Assembly: GCA_039583875.1 (NCBI GenBank)
Contig: CM077159.1
Location: 100,119,707-100,183,706, forward strand
Source of the DNA: Platanthera guangdongensis
Taxonomy: Eukaryota > Streptophyta > Magnoliopsida > Asparagales > Orchidaceae
Direction of reading: 5' to 3'
DNA length: 64,000 bases
Made by a program: the position numbers and the translations under genes
The notes under the pieces: model-generated
The model's database searches: none
What the model was told of the DNA's origin: nothing
Seen by the model: only the letters and a program-made list of their open reading frames with translations
Shown: in pieces, positions 43,131-53,972 of the stretch
How positions within the stretch are numbered: position 1 is the first letter of the stretch
Layout of the letters: each line of letters begins with the position of its first letter

Positions 43131-43975
43131 GATGAACTTCCTGGAGCGCCTCCTCGGCGGGAGATCGATTTCTCGACCGAGTTAGTGCCGGAGGCTAGGC
43201 CGGTGTCACGTCCTCCGTTTAGGATGGCACCAAAGGAGTTGGCTGAACTCAAAGTACAGTTATAGAAACTGTTGGAGCAAGGGTATATCAGACCCAGCTC
43301 TTCGCCGTAGACCGCGTCGGTGTTGTTTGTAAAGAAGAAAGACGGTAGTATGCGGCTGTGCATAGACTACCGAGAGCTGAATAAATTGACCGTTAAGAAT
43401 AAGTATCTGATTCCTCGGATAAACGACTTGTTCGACCAGTTAGTGGGGTCGGTGGTGTACTCAAAATTGGACTTGAAGTCAGGCTACTATCAGTTGCGAA
43501 TTCGGGATGAGGATATACCCAAGACTACTTTTGGTACGAGGTACAGACACTTTGAGTTTACGGTGATGCTGTTCGGGCTGACGAACGCGCCATATGTGTT
43601 CATGGACCTTATGAATCAGGTATTTCGGGAATACTTGGATTCTTTTGTGGTTGTCTTCATCGATGACATCTTGGTGTATTCCAAATCTGAAGTGGAGCAT
43701 GAGACCCACTTGAGAGTGGTCTTGCAAGTGTTGAGGGAGAATCAATTGTATGCAAAGTTATCCAAGTGCGAGTTCTGGTTAGAGAAGGTGGCATTTTTGG
43801 GCCACGTTATTAGTGGGGATGGGGTGGCAGTGGATCCAAAAAAAGTGAAAGCCATCAGAGATTGGCCTGTTTTGAGGACCGTGGCGGAAGTCCGAAGTTT
43901 TCTTAGACTAGCCGGGTATTGTAGGAGATTCGTGGAGAATTTTTTGCGGATAGCTCTACCCCTCACCTCACTCAC
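43131..43975 (+). pseudogene. Gypsy F reverse transcriptase
   Basis: Starts after DVFPDELPGAPPRREIDF. TAG codons lie at 43263 and 43308, the latter at the conserved Ser-Pro-Trp position. [45 protein letters not shown] and [12 protein letters not shown] (catalytic Asp pair, near 43660) follow, then the thumb ([30 protein letters not shown]). Only the two stops break it. Confidence 0.95.
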
Positions 43976-44470
43976 CCGTAAAGATCATAAGTTTGTGTGG
44001 ACTCAAGAGTGCAATCAAGCATTTGAAGCACTGAAGGAGAGACTGATGATGGCTCCAATCCTAAGTCTACCGCAAGGGACCAAGGGATTTCAGATCTTCA
44101 GTGACGCATCGGGATGCGGTTTGGGTTGCGTTTTGGTGCAACATGGCAAGGTGATAGCTTTTTGGGTCTAGACAGCTGAAGCCTCATGAGAGGAATTACT
44201 CCGTCCATGACTTGGAGTTGGCGGCGGTAATTTTTGCGTTGAAAATATGGCGACATTATGTGTATGGTGCAAAGGTGGAGATCTTCACGGATCATAAAAG
44301 CCTGAAGTATCTCTTGGATCAAAAGGACTTGAACATGCGGCAACGCAAGTGGGTTGAGTTTCTTGGAGACTATGAGGTGGCGATTTAGTATACGCCAGGT
44401 AAAGCCAACGTGGTGGAGGATGCCTTAAGTAGAAAGTACTCGGGGCATGGGAATTGGATCGAAGCTCATG
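43976..44470 (+). pseudogene. Gypsy F RNase H
   Basis: [21 protein letters not shown] and [21 protein letters not shown] lie in the RT frame. A 1-nt insertion in a T-run near 44160 shifts to another frame with [30 protein letters not shown] and a TAG at 44386 before YTPGKANVVEDALSR. Catalytic acidic residues are present. Confidence 0.93.
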
Positions 44471-45600
44471 ATGAGCGGTTGGTACGGGAATGAGAGTCCC
44501 TTGGTTTGGAATGTGTTGCGAGAGGCGAGTCCAGTGTGACTCGGTTGAACTGGATTGAAATACAGAACGACTTGTCCGATCGCATTCGGGAAGCGACTCG
44601 GTTGGATGTGGAGTTTCAACCTTTTGTGTTGGAGGCTCAAAAGGGCGAGAGCAGCGCCTGGGAGATGTTCGATGGGATTCTGAGGAAGGACGGAAGGGTT
44701 TGTATACCGCAATTCGGCAAACTCCGTGAGGAGTTGATGTTTGAGGCTCACTTCACAAAGTACTCCATTCACCCGGGCAGTACAAAGATGTACTTGGATA
44801 TGAAGAAATCCTTTTGGTGGTCGGGGCTGAAGCGGGACGTAGCTTTGTATGTGAATCGTTGCCAAACTTGCGCCTTGGTGAAGGCCGAGTGTTAGAAGCC
44901 GGGCGGGTTCCTGAAGCCCCTTCCAATCCCTGAATAGAAATTTGATGACATCTCCATGGATTTTGTACATGGGTTGCCTAGATCGCAGCAGGGTAATGAT
45001 GCTATTTGGGTGATCGTGGACCGCTTAACCAAGGTGACCCACTTCATCCCAAATCGGAAAGAGGACAACATGGAGAAGCTGGTGTAGTTGTATGTTCGCA
45101 ACATTGTGCGACTGCATGGGATTTCTAAGAGCATAGTTAGCGATCGAGATGGACGGTTTACGTCCAAGGACTGAAGATTGGTTCAGAAGAGTTTGGGCAC
45201 GAAGCTAAAGTTCAGTACGGCATTCCATCCTCAAACTGATGGGCAAACCGAAAGAACGAACCGTACTATGGAGGATATGCTGAGAATGTGCATTCTTGAC
45301 TTCGACAAGAAGTGGGAGGATCACCTCTTCATGGTGGAATTCACGTACAATAACAATTACCAAGCAAGCATAAAAATGGCGCCATACGAAGCTTTGTATG
45401 GGAGACGGTGTCGAACACCGATGTCTTGGACAGAGGCGGAAGACACCAAAATTTTGGGAAAGGAGGTGGTAGCTGACGCTTGTGAGTTGGTATGGACCAT
45501 TCAAGAGCGTATGAAGGTGACGCAAGACCAGCAAGAAAAATACTTTAATGCTCGTCACAGGAAGTTGGAGTTTGCGGTAGGCGATTGGGCCTATTTGAAG
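44471..45600 (+). pseudogene. Gypsy F integrase
   Basis: The HHCC zinc domain is near 44755-44895 (AHFTKYSIHPGSTKMYLDMK then CQTCALVKAEC). The core has [19 protein letters not shown] (first Asp), IVSDRDGRFTS (second Asp) and [18 protein letters not shown] (Glu), so the triad is present. Stops at 44893, 44935, 45085 and 45172 break it. From 45178 on the frame is open for 245 codons. Confidence 0.95.
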
Positions 45601-46008
45601 ATCAAGCCGTTCAAAGGCGTCTCACGGATTCGCCGACTCAAGAAGTTGAGTCCAAGGTTTTTGGGGCCTTTTGAAGTTGTTGAACAGGTGGGAGAAGTAG
45701 CCTATCGGTTGGCGTTGTCCGCGGAGCTTAGTGGATTGCACGACGTCTTCCATGTCTCCGTCTTGAGGAAAGCCTTGGTGGAGGCTAGTGTGGTGATCGT
45801 GCCGGCATTGGTGCCGATAGAGGAAGACTTGAGGACGCGATTCCTTCCAATTGCTATAGAGGATTCGGAGACTCGGCAGTTGCGGAATAAAGAGGTTAAA
45901 CTCGTGAAAGTCTGATGGGACAACTGCGGTCGTGAGGAGTTCTCTTGGGAGCAAGAACAAGCCATGCTAGAAGAGTATCCAGAGCTCTTCAAATCAGGTA
46001 CCATTTAA
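45601..46008 (+). pseudogene. Gypsy F pol C-terminus
   Basis: The GPY/F-like module ([36 protein letters not shown]) is followed by a basic tail, a TGA at 45913, and WDNCGREEFSWEQEQAMLEE. The latter is the same chromodomain-like end as gypsy D. A TAA at 46006 is the natural stop. Confidence 0.9.
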
Positions 46009-46050
46009 GTTGTGTTCCCTTTTGCTTTGTAATTTCGGGACGAAATTCTA

Positions 46051-46065
46051 TTAAGGGGAGAGAGT
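46051..46065 (+). promoter_or_regulatory. Gypsy F polypurine tract
   Basis: ttaaggggagagagt directly before the 3' LTR. It follows the chromovirus-typical gggacgaaattc. Confidence 0.9.
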
Positions 46066-48663
46066 TGTAACACCCCAAAATTTGAGACGGGATCGACCAA
46101 CGTTTTTTGGCCAAATTTTGTTTTCTGGTAAGGGGCACACGGCCTAGGACGCGGGCATGTCCCAGGGCGTGTCAGGCTGGAGTCGACGACTTGGCCGCGT
46201 AGTCGACATTTTTTCGCTCGACAAAGTGTCAAGACTGGGCACACGGCCTGAGACACGGGCGTATCTCAGGGCGTGTCGAGCCCGTGTCGACAAGCGGCCC
46301 GGGGTGTCGACATTTTCGCTCGACGATATGTCGAGACAAGGCACACGGCCTAGGACACGAGCGTGCCCAAGGCCGTGTCAGTCAGTCGACGAACTTCTCT
46401 CGACGAAAGTTCACTCGACCGATGTCGAGTGTCGATTGTCGAGACAGGGGCACACGGCCTATGACACGGGCGTGTCACAGGGCGTGTCCCGCATGGTCGA
46501 CGATCTTCGCTCGACGTTTTTCCGCGGTGTCGACACAAAGGTAGTCGACGAGTGTCGAGACTTAGCACACAGCTTGGGACACAGGCGTGTCCCAGGCCGT
46601 GTCCTTCTCGGGTTGTTTTCAGGGCTGTGTCGATGGAGAGACACGACCAACCACACGACCGTGTCAGTCGGGACACGGGCGTGTCGGGTCGAACACGGGC
46701 GTGTCGGATGCCTGTGTATTGTTCCAGGCGCGTCGATTTGAGATGACGAATGAGGAACATGGCCCTGGCCACGGGCGTGTGCCAGGCCGTGTTCGGCCCA
46801 GGTGTTTTATTTTTCAGACGGATCGTGGCCATTCTTTCCCTTATTTTGGGATCTGATGGTTCAGGACTGCTCTTGGGGAGTTAAGTTCGAGAATAGGGTT
46901 GGAAACCCTCATTCTTCTCCAAGCTTTCTCTTACTAAATTCTAGAGAGAAGGGAGAGCAAGGAAGAAGGTGAAGGAGGGTTTGGGCTGTAGAAGAGGCTT
47001 CAGTGCTCCAAATCGCGAGCCGAGTCCAGATCCGTGGAGGCTAGAGCTTTACGAAGGTTTTCATCCAGCTATTTTGCCATGGCTAGGAAGAGGAGTCGGA
47101 AGGTAACGACACTTCTCCTCTCGGTTTTAGGATGCACGTTTTAGCATCTTTTCTTTTCTAGTTTTGGGCACCAAACACTCAAATGAGAGGGGTTTTGGGT
47201 CGCCAAGGTTCAAGAGGAACCTCCGGGTCGATTGAGTCCGTCCCCGACATGTTTTGCATTAGAGATCCGCTCCGTTAGTGGATTAGGCATGGTGTGTGAA
47301 GCCGTAGTCGCGACCGTTAGTCCGACTCGGTGATGTTGCATACAAGCTTTAAGGATTCGTAGAGATCCGTTGCGGCAAGATGCCGTTTGTGATGTGGTAA
47401 TGTTTTCCCCTTTTTCTCGAGTGAGTATGGGTAGTCGGAACCGGACAAGGTTAGCTCCTCAATGGCGGTAGATGGTTTCCTTGGGGGACAAGGTTAGCTC
47501 CGCATGAGTGGAAGATGGTTTCCTTGGTGCGCGGGAACACTGCAGCACAAATGAGGGACTAGAGTGGATTTGTCTTGGTTTGTGATGTGCCAAGGCGTGA
47601 CTATGTCTCCGTGGTCGGCTGGCTATCCCGTGACATTTACGTCATGTGTGGAGGGTGTCCCGGCGAGACTAGTCCCCTTCTGTGAGACTGACGAGAATGC
47701 CAAGCATGGGGGCAAGCCCGGGCAATGAGGCCATGAGCGGGTGGGGTCCAGCAAGGCTTCTTAGAATCGGTCAGTTTGTGTTTGTTGGAATCCTGACATG
47801 AGACGTCAGAGCTTTCAGGCAAGCCCGGGTTTAAGACCTTGAGCGGGTGGGGCCTTAGCAAGAGTTCCATGTGGTGGCTTGAGTGCCGTTGGGGGGAATT
47901 GTGTTACCCCCTTTGTTTGTGGCTTTATGCTAATGGGGAACGATGAGTACCCATATGATGTGATGAGGTGCTAGATGCATACGCTATAGGGTGCCTTGGG
48001 TGAAACCCGGGTGTTGCATACATGTTGCATAAGTAGGCCCTTTTTTTATTATATGCTCAACCCGTAGAGAACGTGTATGATGTTTGAGACATCCAAGCTT
48101 GTTCTTAATGCACTTCTTGTTTATATTTATACATTGCATACGAAGTGTTGACTTGCAGGTTGGAGGGTTCCCTGGGGTCCGTTAGGGGCGGCCGGGAGGA
48201 GATGTGTTTGTTACACAGTTTGAGGTCAGCCTTTGCTGACCCACGTTACTAATAATTTTTACAGGGCAAGGATCACACGTAGGAGCTAGCTCGCCGGCCA
48301 GAAAGGCCTAAGCCTCATGAAGTGTTAACTTTTGTAGTAGCTCTACTCATTATGGCATTTTATGTTTTGATGCTCATGTTGTCCGACTTGCATGCCAAGG
48401 TAGACTAGGAGTGCTTGTGCACTTTCATGATTGTTGTATTATGTGAGTTCGGACTCTCTGTGTTGTAAGGCCATAAGGCCATCTTTTTATTACTCTTATA
48501 GTGGTGGATAACTTCTAGTCTTGCTTGTGTTTTCGCTGTGTTGTGCAAAGAGTTTTGAGTGTGGGTAGTTATATCATCTTATAATACTAAAGTTGTGGCG
48601 TCCGTATGTTGTGCGGCCCCGGCCGGACCCATATTATACGGTCATTACAGGGGAGGTGTTACA
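46066..48663 (+). repeat. Gypsy F 3' LTR
   Basis: 2598 bp, very similar to the 5' LTR apart from point changes and a few small indels (for example gagagggg inserted near 47185). Confidence 0.97.
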
Positions 48664-49349
48664 CAAGCTGATGGACATCACAAGCACTGTTAATGCCAGA
48701 CTTAATGGCAAGCTAGGCTTGGGTGCTTCATCAAGTTTGCCCCCTATCCTCAGGAAAATATTTTAACTACCCCCATCAAATTTGTCTCTGCTAAAGGGAA
48801 AGAAAAAGTAAATAATAAACCAACAACAGAAAATGTTCCTAAATCAATAGGTCAGAAAACCAATAGTCAGAAAACCATAGGTAAAAACAAGGTTCAGCAA
48901 AATTCGTTGAACTTAGATCAACAAAATGTAGCAGTTCGTCAAACCCAGATCGACGAACTCTGAACGCAAACTATAATTATAATTATTCGTTTAACTGCGA
49001 TCGACGAACTCTGTATGGTTCGTTGAGTAGAGGTCGACGAACATGGCACACAGAAAATGGATATGTTCATTTTTTGGGCAGAGATCGACGAACTCAACCC
49101 AATTCATCGAACTCTGATCGACGAATTCACAGAAATTCGTCGAACCCAGAAAGACTTAACCAAAACTTTAATTATAACAGAAACTTAAATAATTCTAGGA
49201 AAGCTTTTAATCCACTAGCTGATTGGGTCATACCACCTAGGAGATATCACCCTCTAGGATATAAATCCCAACCAGAACATTCTGTTATTTCCAGCTTTTC
49301 ATACCAGGAAAACAAAGGACCCAAGGTAACCTGGGTCAAGAACATTTAA
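48664..49349 (+). pseudogene. Copia E gag, C-terminal part
   Basis: After F the coiled-coil region ends (TSTVNARLNGKLGLG). Following indels, frame 49023-49349 encodes a Gag tail with DRRT and NSSN-type tetrapeptides repeated three times each, created by reading the TCGACGAA/TTCGTCGA motif. Then come WVIPPRRYHPLGYKSQP and GPKVTWVKN, conserved in copia G at 60384-60640. The stop at 49347 is inside a possible 40-nt intron. Confidence 0.85.
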
Positions 49350-49365
49350 CTATTTTTCATTAAAG
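49326..49365 (+). promoter_or_regulatory. Candidate gag-pol micro-intron or frameshift site, copia E
   Basis: The sequence has a 5' splice-like AAG|GTAACC, a U-rich stretch, and ATTAAAG|GTGAAG. It is 40 nt long and contains the Gag stop. Joining its flanks puts gag and pol in one frame. Forty nt is shorter than usual plant introns. A +1 frameshift at the stop would also work, since the pol frame is open from 49330. Confidence 0.35.
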
Positions 49366-49954
49366 GTGAAGAGCTGTCCAAGTGTGAATCAGACCTGGTA
49401 CTTGGACAGTGGTTGCTCCAAACATATGACAGGCAGTAAGGACATTCTATCCAATTACAAGTCCAAGCTGGGGCCAAAGGTCATCTTTGGTGACTCCAAA
49501 TGTGGCAAGTCAGAAGGTTTTGGAGAAGTGAAGATTGGAGCTGTCACATTCAAGAAAGTGACATATGTCAGAGGACTGAAGCATAACCTCATCTCCATAA
49601 GTCAATTATGTGATGAACGTTATCAGGTACATTTTAGTTCATCTTCATGTATTATCTCTAATAAAGAAAACCAAACAGTTTTAATTGGGAATAGACAAGG
49701 TAATATATATTTAGTTGATTTTTTATCTACCAATTCTGATATCTGTTTACTTAATATAACTAGTAATCAGAATGAGTTATGACATAAAATTCTAGGTCAT
49801 GTAAAATTGAAAAACATTGATAGGTTATCAAAAGACAACCTTGTTAGAGGTCTACCTTCTGGTGTCTACAAGAAGCAAGGCCTTTGCAGGGCTTATCAAT
49901 TAGGCAAGCAAACTAAATTTAGCTTTAAATCTGTAAATAAAAGTGATTCACCTA
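49366..49954 (+). pseudogene. Copia E protease and GAG-pre-integrase domain
   Basis: The frame has TWYLDSGCSKHM with the intact retropepsin Asp-Ser-Gly, VIFGDSKCGKSEGFGEV, and GLKHNLISISQLCDERYQV. After a TGA at 49780 come the GAG-pre-integrase text GLCRAYQLGKQTKF, with one Cys of the zinc site changed to Tyr. The element is cut at 49954 by LTR G. Confidence 0.93.
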
Positions 49955-51435
49955 TGAAAGTGCAGGTTAGATCTGATATACTCTAGATGGGGGGGGGGTG
50001 AATAGAGTATGGTGCTCACTAAAAACTTTTTACAACCTTTGTTGTATTCCTAAGTGAACAGGGAAGCAAATACAATAAAGTAAGTACAACAACTATCTAA
50101 ACACAGATCAACACAGAGCAATCACAGAACAATCACAGAGTACAGCCAGAAAACAAAAGAAAAGAGCAACTAGACGATACAAGAATTTTATAGTGTTCCC
50201 CAACCTGGGTACATCCACTCTTCTACCACCCTGGTAGGAATCCACTCAGGTTTTTGATCAGGTGCCTGACACCAATGAGCTTTTGTTCAGGTGCTCAAAA
50301 ACCAAACCTCAAGTCTTTTGGAAGGAGACTTGTAACCAGAATAATTTTGAAGGGATTTAAAACCCTGTACATGAATTGGAAAGAAGGGATGGTGTCTTCT
50401 CTGTCAACAATCAGAGAGAAGACTTGTGGATTGATTGTAGCAGATATTGCTCCCCCTGAGATCTCGAATTGGTCAGGAAAGCTGGAGCACTGCTTCAGGG
50501 TGATAGGTCTTCAAAGACCTAGAATGCCTGGACTAGGAGAAAGAACTAGTGCCTAAACCACCTAGAGGGGGGGGGGGGGTGAATAGGTGCACTTAATCTT
50601 TTTTAATTTTTATGGTAGAAACACAGAATTATATGCAATTCTTCACAGCAATTCAGCAAAGATAACAACAATCACACAAGCATACAATCACAGAGAGCAC
50701 ACATGATTTATAGTGGTTCCCCAAGGTCTGCGTACATCCACTTTCCCCCTTTGCCTATCTAGTAGTGTACTAGATTCAGCCTAACTTCTCCACTACTTCT
50801 CAGATCCACAGATCTTACAGCTCAGAACCCCAAATAGGTTCCTACAACTCAGAGTGATCCCACTCCTACAACGCATGCACAAAAGACCTACCACTCAGTC
50901 TTCACCAAGACCTACACTCAGCCTTCAATAAGGCCTACACTCAGCCTTCAACAAGGCCTACACTCAGAGAAATGTATCTCCTACACTCAGGCACACAAGC
51001 CCTACCACTCAGCCTTTATAAATACAGGCTTACAACTCAGATCCCTTAGGATCCTACAGAAAATAAAGAGTACAAGAATAATAACCACAACTCTGATTGA
51101 GAAAGCTGCGTTGACTGGCTTCTTGATGAGTTCTTGAAAGAACTTTGCTTGAGATCAACCTCCCTTGGCTTTCTTCAAAGCTTCTTGAATTAGAACACAG
51201 TAGGGTTGAATCTCTAGGCAGATGATTTTCAATCAACTGCTGACTTGTGAATCAGATCTCAATCTGAAACTTTCTTTATCAGCCTGGTTCAATAGCTGTC
51301 TTCTTAGAAGGAGCTTTCTCTCTCCAACTTCTTACATCTTCACTTGAAGGTCTTCTTCTAGTTTGTTGTTTCTCACTTCATTGATTGCTATGTTCTTCAA
51401 TCTGATTTCATTGAATTTTTTTTGTTGAAGGAATA

Positions 51436-51446
51436 AGCATTTATAT
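51436..51446 (-). promoter_or_regulatory. TATA box of LTR L
   Basis: The minus strand reads CCTATATAAATGC, downstream of the palindrome array. Confidence 0.65.
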
Positions 51447-51574
51447 AGGCTTTCTTCATGGTGACCGGCTGATCCGGTGTTTAAGAAACTTCTGACAGCT
51501 CTGACAGTATCAGTTGACCAGTTGAAATGGCAGCTGTCAAGTCATCCAGTCACTTCTTGAAAACTCTGTCACAT

Positions 51575-52290
51575 TCTGAAAGTGTCGAGATAGACAGTCT
51601 TTATGTGTCGACACAAATAGACCAAGTGTCGACACAAGTAGACTAAGTGTCGACACTAGCCTTCATGGTGTCGACACAACTCCTTGTGTTGTAGAAATTA
51701 CTTCTCGACACTGCTTCTTCAGAATGTGTCGACACTAATCCTATGTGTCGACACAAGTCCTTCTTCTTCAATACTTAGTTGATTTCTGCTAAGTGTCGAC
51801 ACAACTCCTTTGTGTCGACACATCTTCTTGTGTTGAAACTTGCTAAGTGTCGACACATCTTCTTTGTGTCGACACATGCCTTCTGTGTTGAAACTTTTGC
51901 TGAGTGTCGACACATCTCCTTTGTGTCGACACATGTACTTAGACTTTGTTGAAGTTTGCTGAGTGTCGACACAACCTCCTAGTGTCGACACTTGTACTTG
52001 TACTTTGTTGAAGTTTTGCTGAGTGTCGACACAGCCTCCTAGTATCGACACTTTTGATGTCGACAAAGTTCCTCTGGGTGTCGACACTGCTTCTAAGTGT
52101 CGACACTGATTATGTAGACATTTCTTCATTGTGTGTCGACACAGCCTGTATGTGTCGACACTTTCCTTCTGGTGTCGACTCTGCATTCCTGATGTCGACA
52201 CAATTACTTCAAGTGTCGACACTACTTCTCTAGGTGTCGACACAAGCCTTCTTAAGTGTCGACACTTTTCTTCTAGGTGTCGACACATGG
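51575..52290 (-). repeat. GTGTCGACAC palindrome array in LTR L
   Basis: More than twenty copies of the 10-bp palindrome at 15-45 bp spacing, 140-850 bp upstream of the TATA box. The longest overlapping frame (189 codons) is motif translation. Confidence 0.95.
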
Positions 52291-52934
52291 ACTTAGAAAA
52301 TTTTCTGCAAACTTGCAGTTACTTAACATGCACAAAGAAACTCAAAGCACATCAAATACATCTTGATGTATATCATTGAGTAGGGTGAGGCTTCTTCAAA
52401 TCAGGTACATATATTCCAATGTACCCAACACCAGGAATGTTTCAGGAACTTCTTCTGACAGATAAAGTTTTGTTGTCCTTTGAAGTTATCCTGAGAATAG
52501 AGAGAGGAAGACTCTTGATTGAATTTGATTGTTCTTCTTCTTCTTCTTCTTGAAAATGTTCTCTGGTCAAGGCTGATTGCAGTCAAGAACTTTTGATTTG
52601 ATAATGATTGTTCTTCTCTGCAACCTCAGAGTGTATGTCTGATTGTGTATATCTTGCTGTACTGTAATTCTATGTATCTCAGGTTGATTGTTTTCTTCTT
52701 GTCTGTATATCTCTGACTGAGGAGCATTCAAAATTTGAATGTTTAGTAGTAATGGCAGTCGGCCTAGGAAGGAAGCAACAATCAATAATTTCCCTAACTG
52801 TCCCAAGGAAAAATGGCATGTAATCATCCATAGTCAATGCACGTTCTAACGGTAACATTCCGAGAAGATCTGACATTAAATGTTTAGGAATCATCGCCAA
52901 GAAACGGGACGGGAAACTTGAAGAAAACCTAGTC

Positions 52935-53600
52935 TGGATTCGTCGAGCGGAGAACACAATTCGTCGAGCTGCACTTGTGTTCGTTGAGCTGAACTTAGGT
53001 TCGTCGACCAGACAATCTTCATTCGTCAAACAGACAGACTTCATTCGTCGAGCTGAGAATCAAATTCGTCGAGCTGAGAAAAGTTCTAGACTTAGGCAAA
53101 ACATTCTGCATCTGCTGAAATACTGTGTCGATATAAGTTGGTGTCGATAGATTGATCTTGGTGTCGACACAAATCCTCTGTTATCGACATAAGCGGGTGT
53201 CGACTGATATCCTGGTGTCGACAAAAATCCTCTGGTGTCAACATAAGCTGGTGTCGACATAATTTGTCTGGTGTCGACACAAACCCTAAGTATCGACACA
53301 AATTCTCTGAGTCCAGAAATCGTCGAGTAGAGTATAGCATTCGTCAACCGGAGAAGCTGACTTCGTCGACCTGAGAAATTGACAACTTGAGGTCCATGTT
53401 CGTCGAGCTCAGAATATAATTCGTCGACCGAAGCTTGAAGCTGGACTTAGAAAAATTTGAAGTTCTCCTGACTTTGGCTTGATGTAGAAACTGAGTCTTC
53501 ATCGAATAGAGAACACAGATCATCAAGCTCAGCACTAAGAATTGTCTCACGATCGTCGAGCGCAGAACTCCTTTCGTCGAGCTGAGTTCGACGAACATCG
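52935..53600 (-). repeat. Mixed TTCGTCGA and GTGTCGACA arrays in LTR G
   Basis: attcgtcgagctgagaa-type units occupy 52935-53090 and 53325-53600. Between them (53120-53305) are tggtgtcgacaca-type units. Both motif families thus lie in one U3. Confidence 0.92.
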
Positions 53601-53788
53601 AACTCACTTTACTTAGTCTTGAAAACTTGTTAGACTGGGGTCTCTGATGGTCTTGTTAAAAGCTGGTCCATCTGGAGTTGAGCCTAAGGACTTGACCTAG
53701 ACTCTAGGACACAAATTGACCCTGACTATACATGATGGGTCACATCCTAAGTCAGTGAATCTAGCCCAAATCAACTAGGGATCCAACA

Positions 53789-53804
53789 ATCTCCCTCTAT
53801 TTGG
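53789..53804 (-). promoter_or_regulatory. Copia G polypurine tract
   Basis: The minus strand reads AAATAGAGGGAGAT just before the 3' LTR. Confidence 0.85.
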
Positions 53805-53972
53805 GTGAGGTCACTAACAGAGACTCAAAACAAAAAAACAAAGCAAGAAAAGAGATATATCTGGCAGAGAATTATAACACATGCAATAGATATATATATA
53901 CACAGCTTTGTTTAAACAGATAACATAGTTTGAAAAACAACAACAGACAGAAAATGAAATAACACAAAAGGA

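Larger units (their letters stand above)
38669..48663 (+). mobile_element. Gypsy F: full-length Ty3/gypsy element
   Basis: The LTRs are 38669-41247 and 46066-48663 (TGTAACACCCC to GGTGTTACA). The TSD caagc is perfect (38664-38668; 48664-48668). Gag, protease, RT, RNase H and integrase lie in order on the plus strand. The two LTRs are very alike, so it is probably the youngest complete element here. Reading frames are nearly colinear, broken by about eleven nonsense codons and one 1-nt frameshift. The C-terminus and LTR ends suggest a Del/Tekay-like chromovirus. Confidence 0.97.
34918..49954 (+). mobile_element. Copia E: Sirevirus-like copia element, 5' part, split by gypsy F
   Basis: The 5' LTR (34918-37126), PBS, and gag up to 38668 are followed by gypsy F. 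Gag and pol resume at 48664-48668 (TSD caagc) and continue to 49954, where copia G's LTR cuts it within the GAG-pre-integrase domain. The long gag with acidic/coiled tail, the LTR size and the close match to G place it with the Sireviruses. The rest lies beyond the window. Confidence 0.92.
50550..52430 (-). mobile_element. Solo LTR L (distinct copia family)
   Basis: On the plus strand it begins TGCCTAAACCACCTAGAGGG and ends AATGTACCCAACA, 1881 bp. Text either side (caggaacttcttctgacag to the right, agtgccted region to the left) rejoins into LTR E-like sequence when it is removed. TSDs are poor (actag/ccagg). The U3 has a GTGTCGACAC array. Confidence 0.82.
49955..53788 (-). repeat. Copia G 3' LTR carrying solo LTR L
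   Basis: On the plus strand it begins TGAAAGTGCAGGTTAGATC and ends CTAGGGATCCAACA. Without LTR L it is about 1.95 kb. It contains gttcgtcgagctgag motifs at 52935-53090 and 53320-53600 and gtgtcgacac motifs between them. Confidence 0.93.

Noticed and set aside
51719..52288. 189-codon repeat protein on the minus strand
   Set aside because: It is translation of the GTGTCGACAC array in LTR L.
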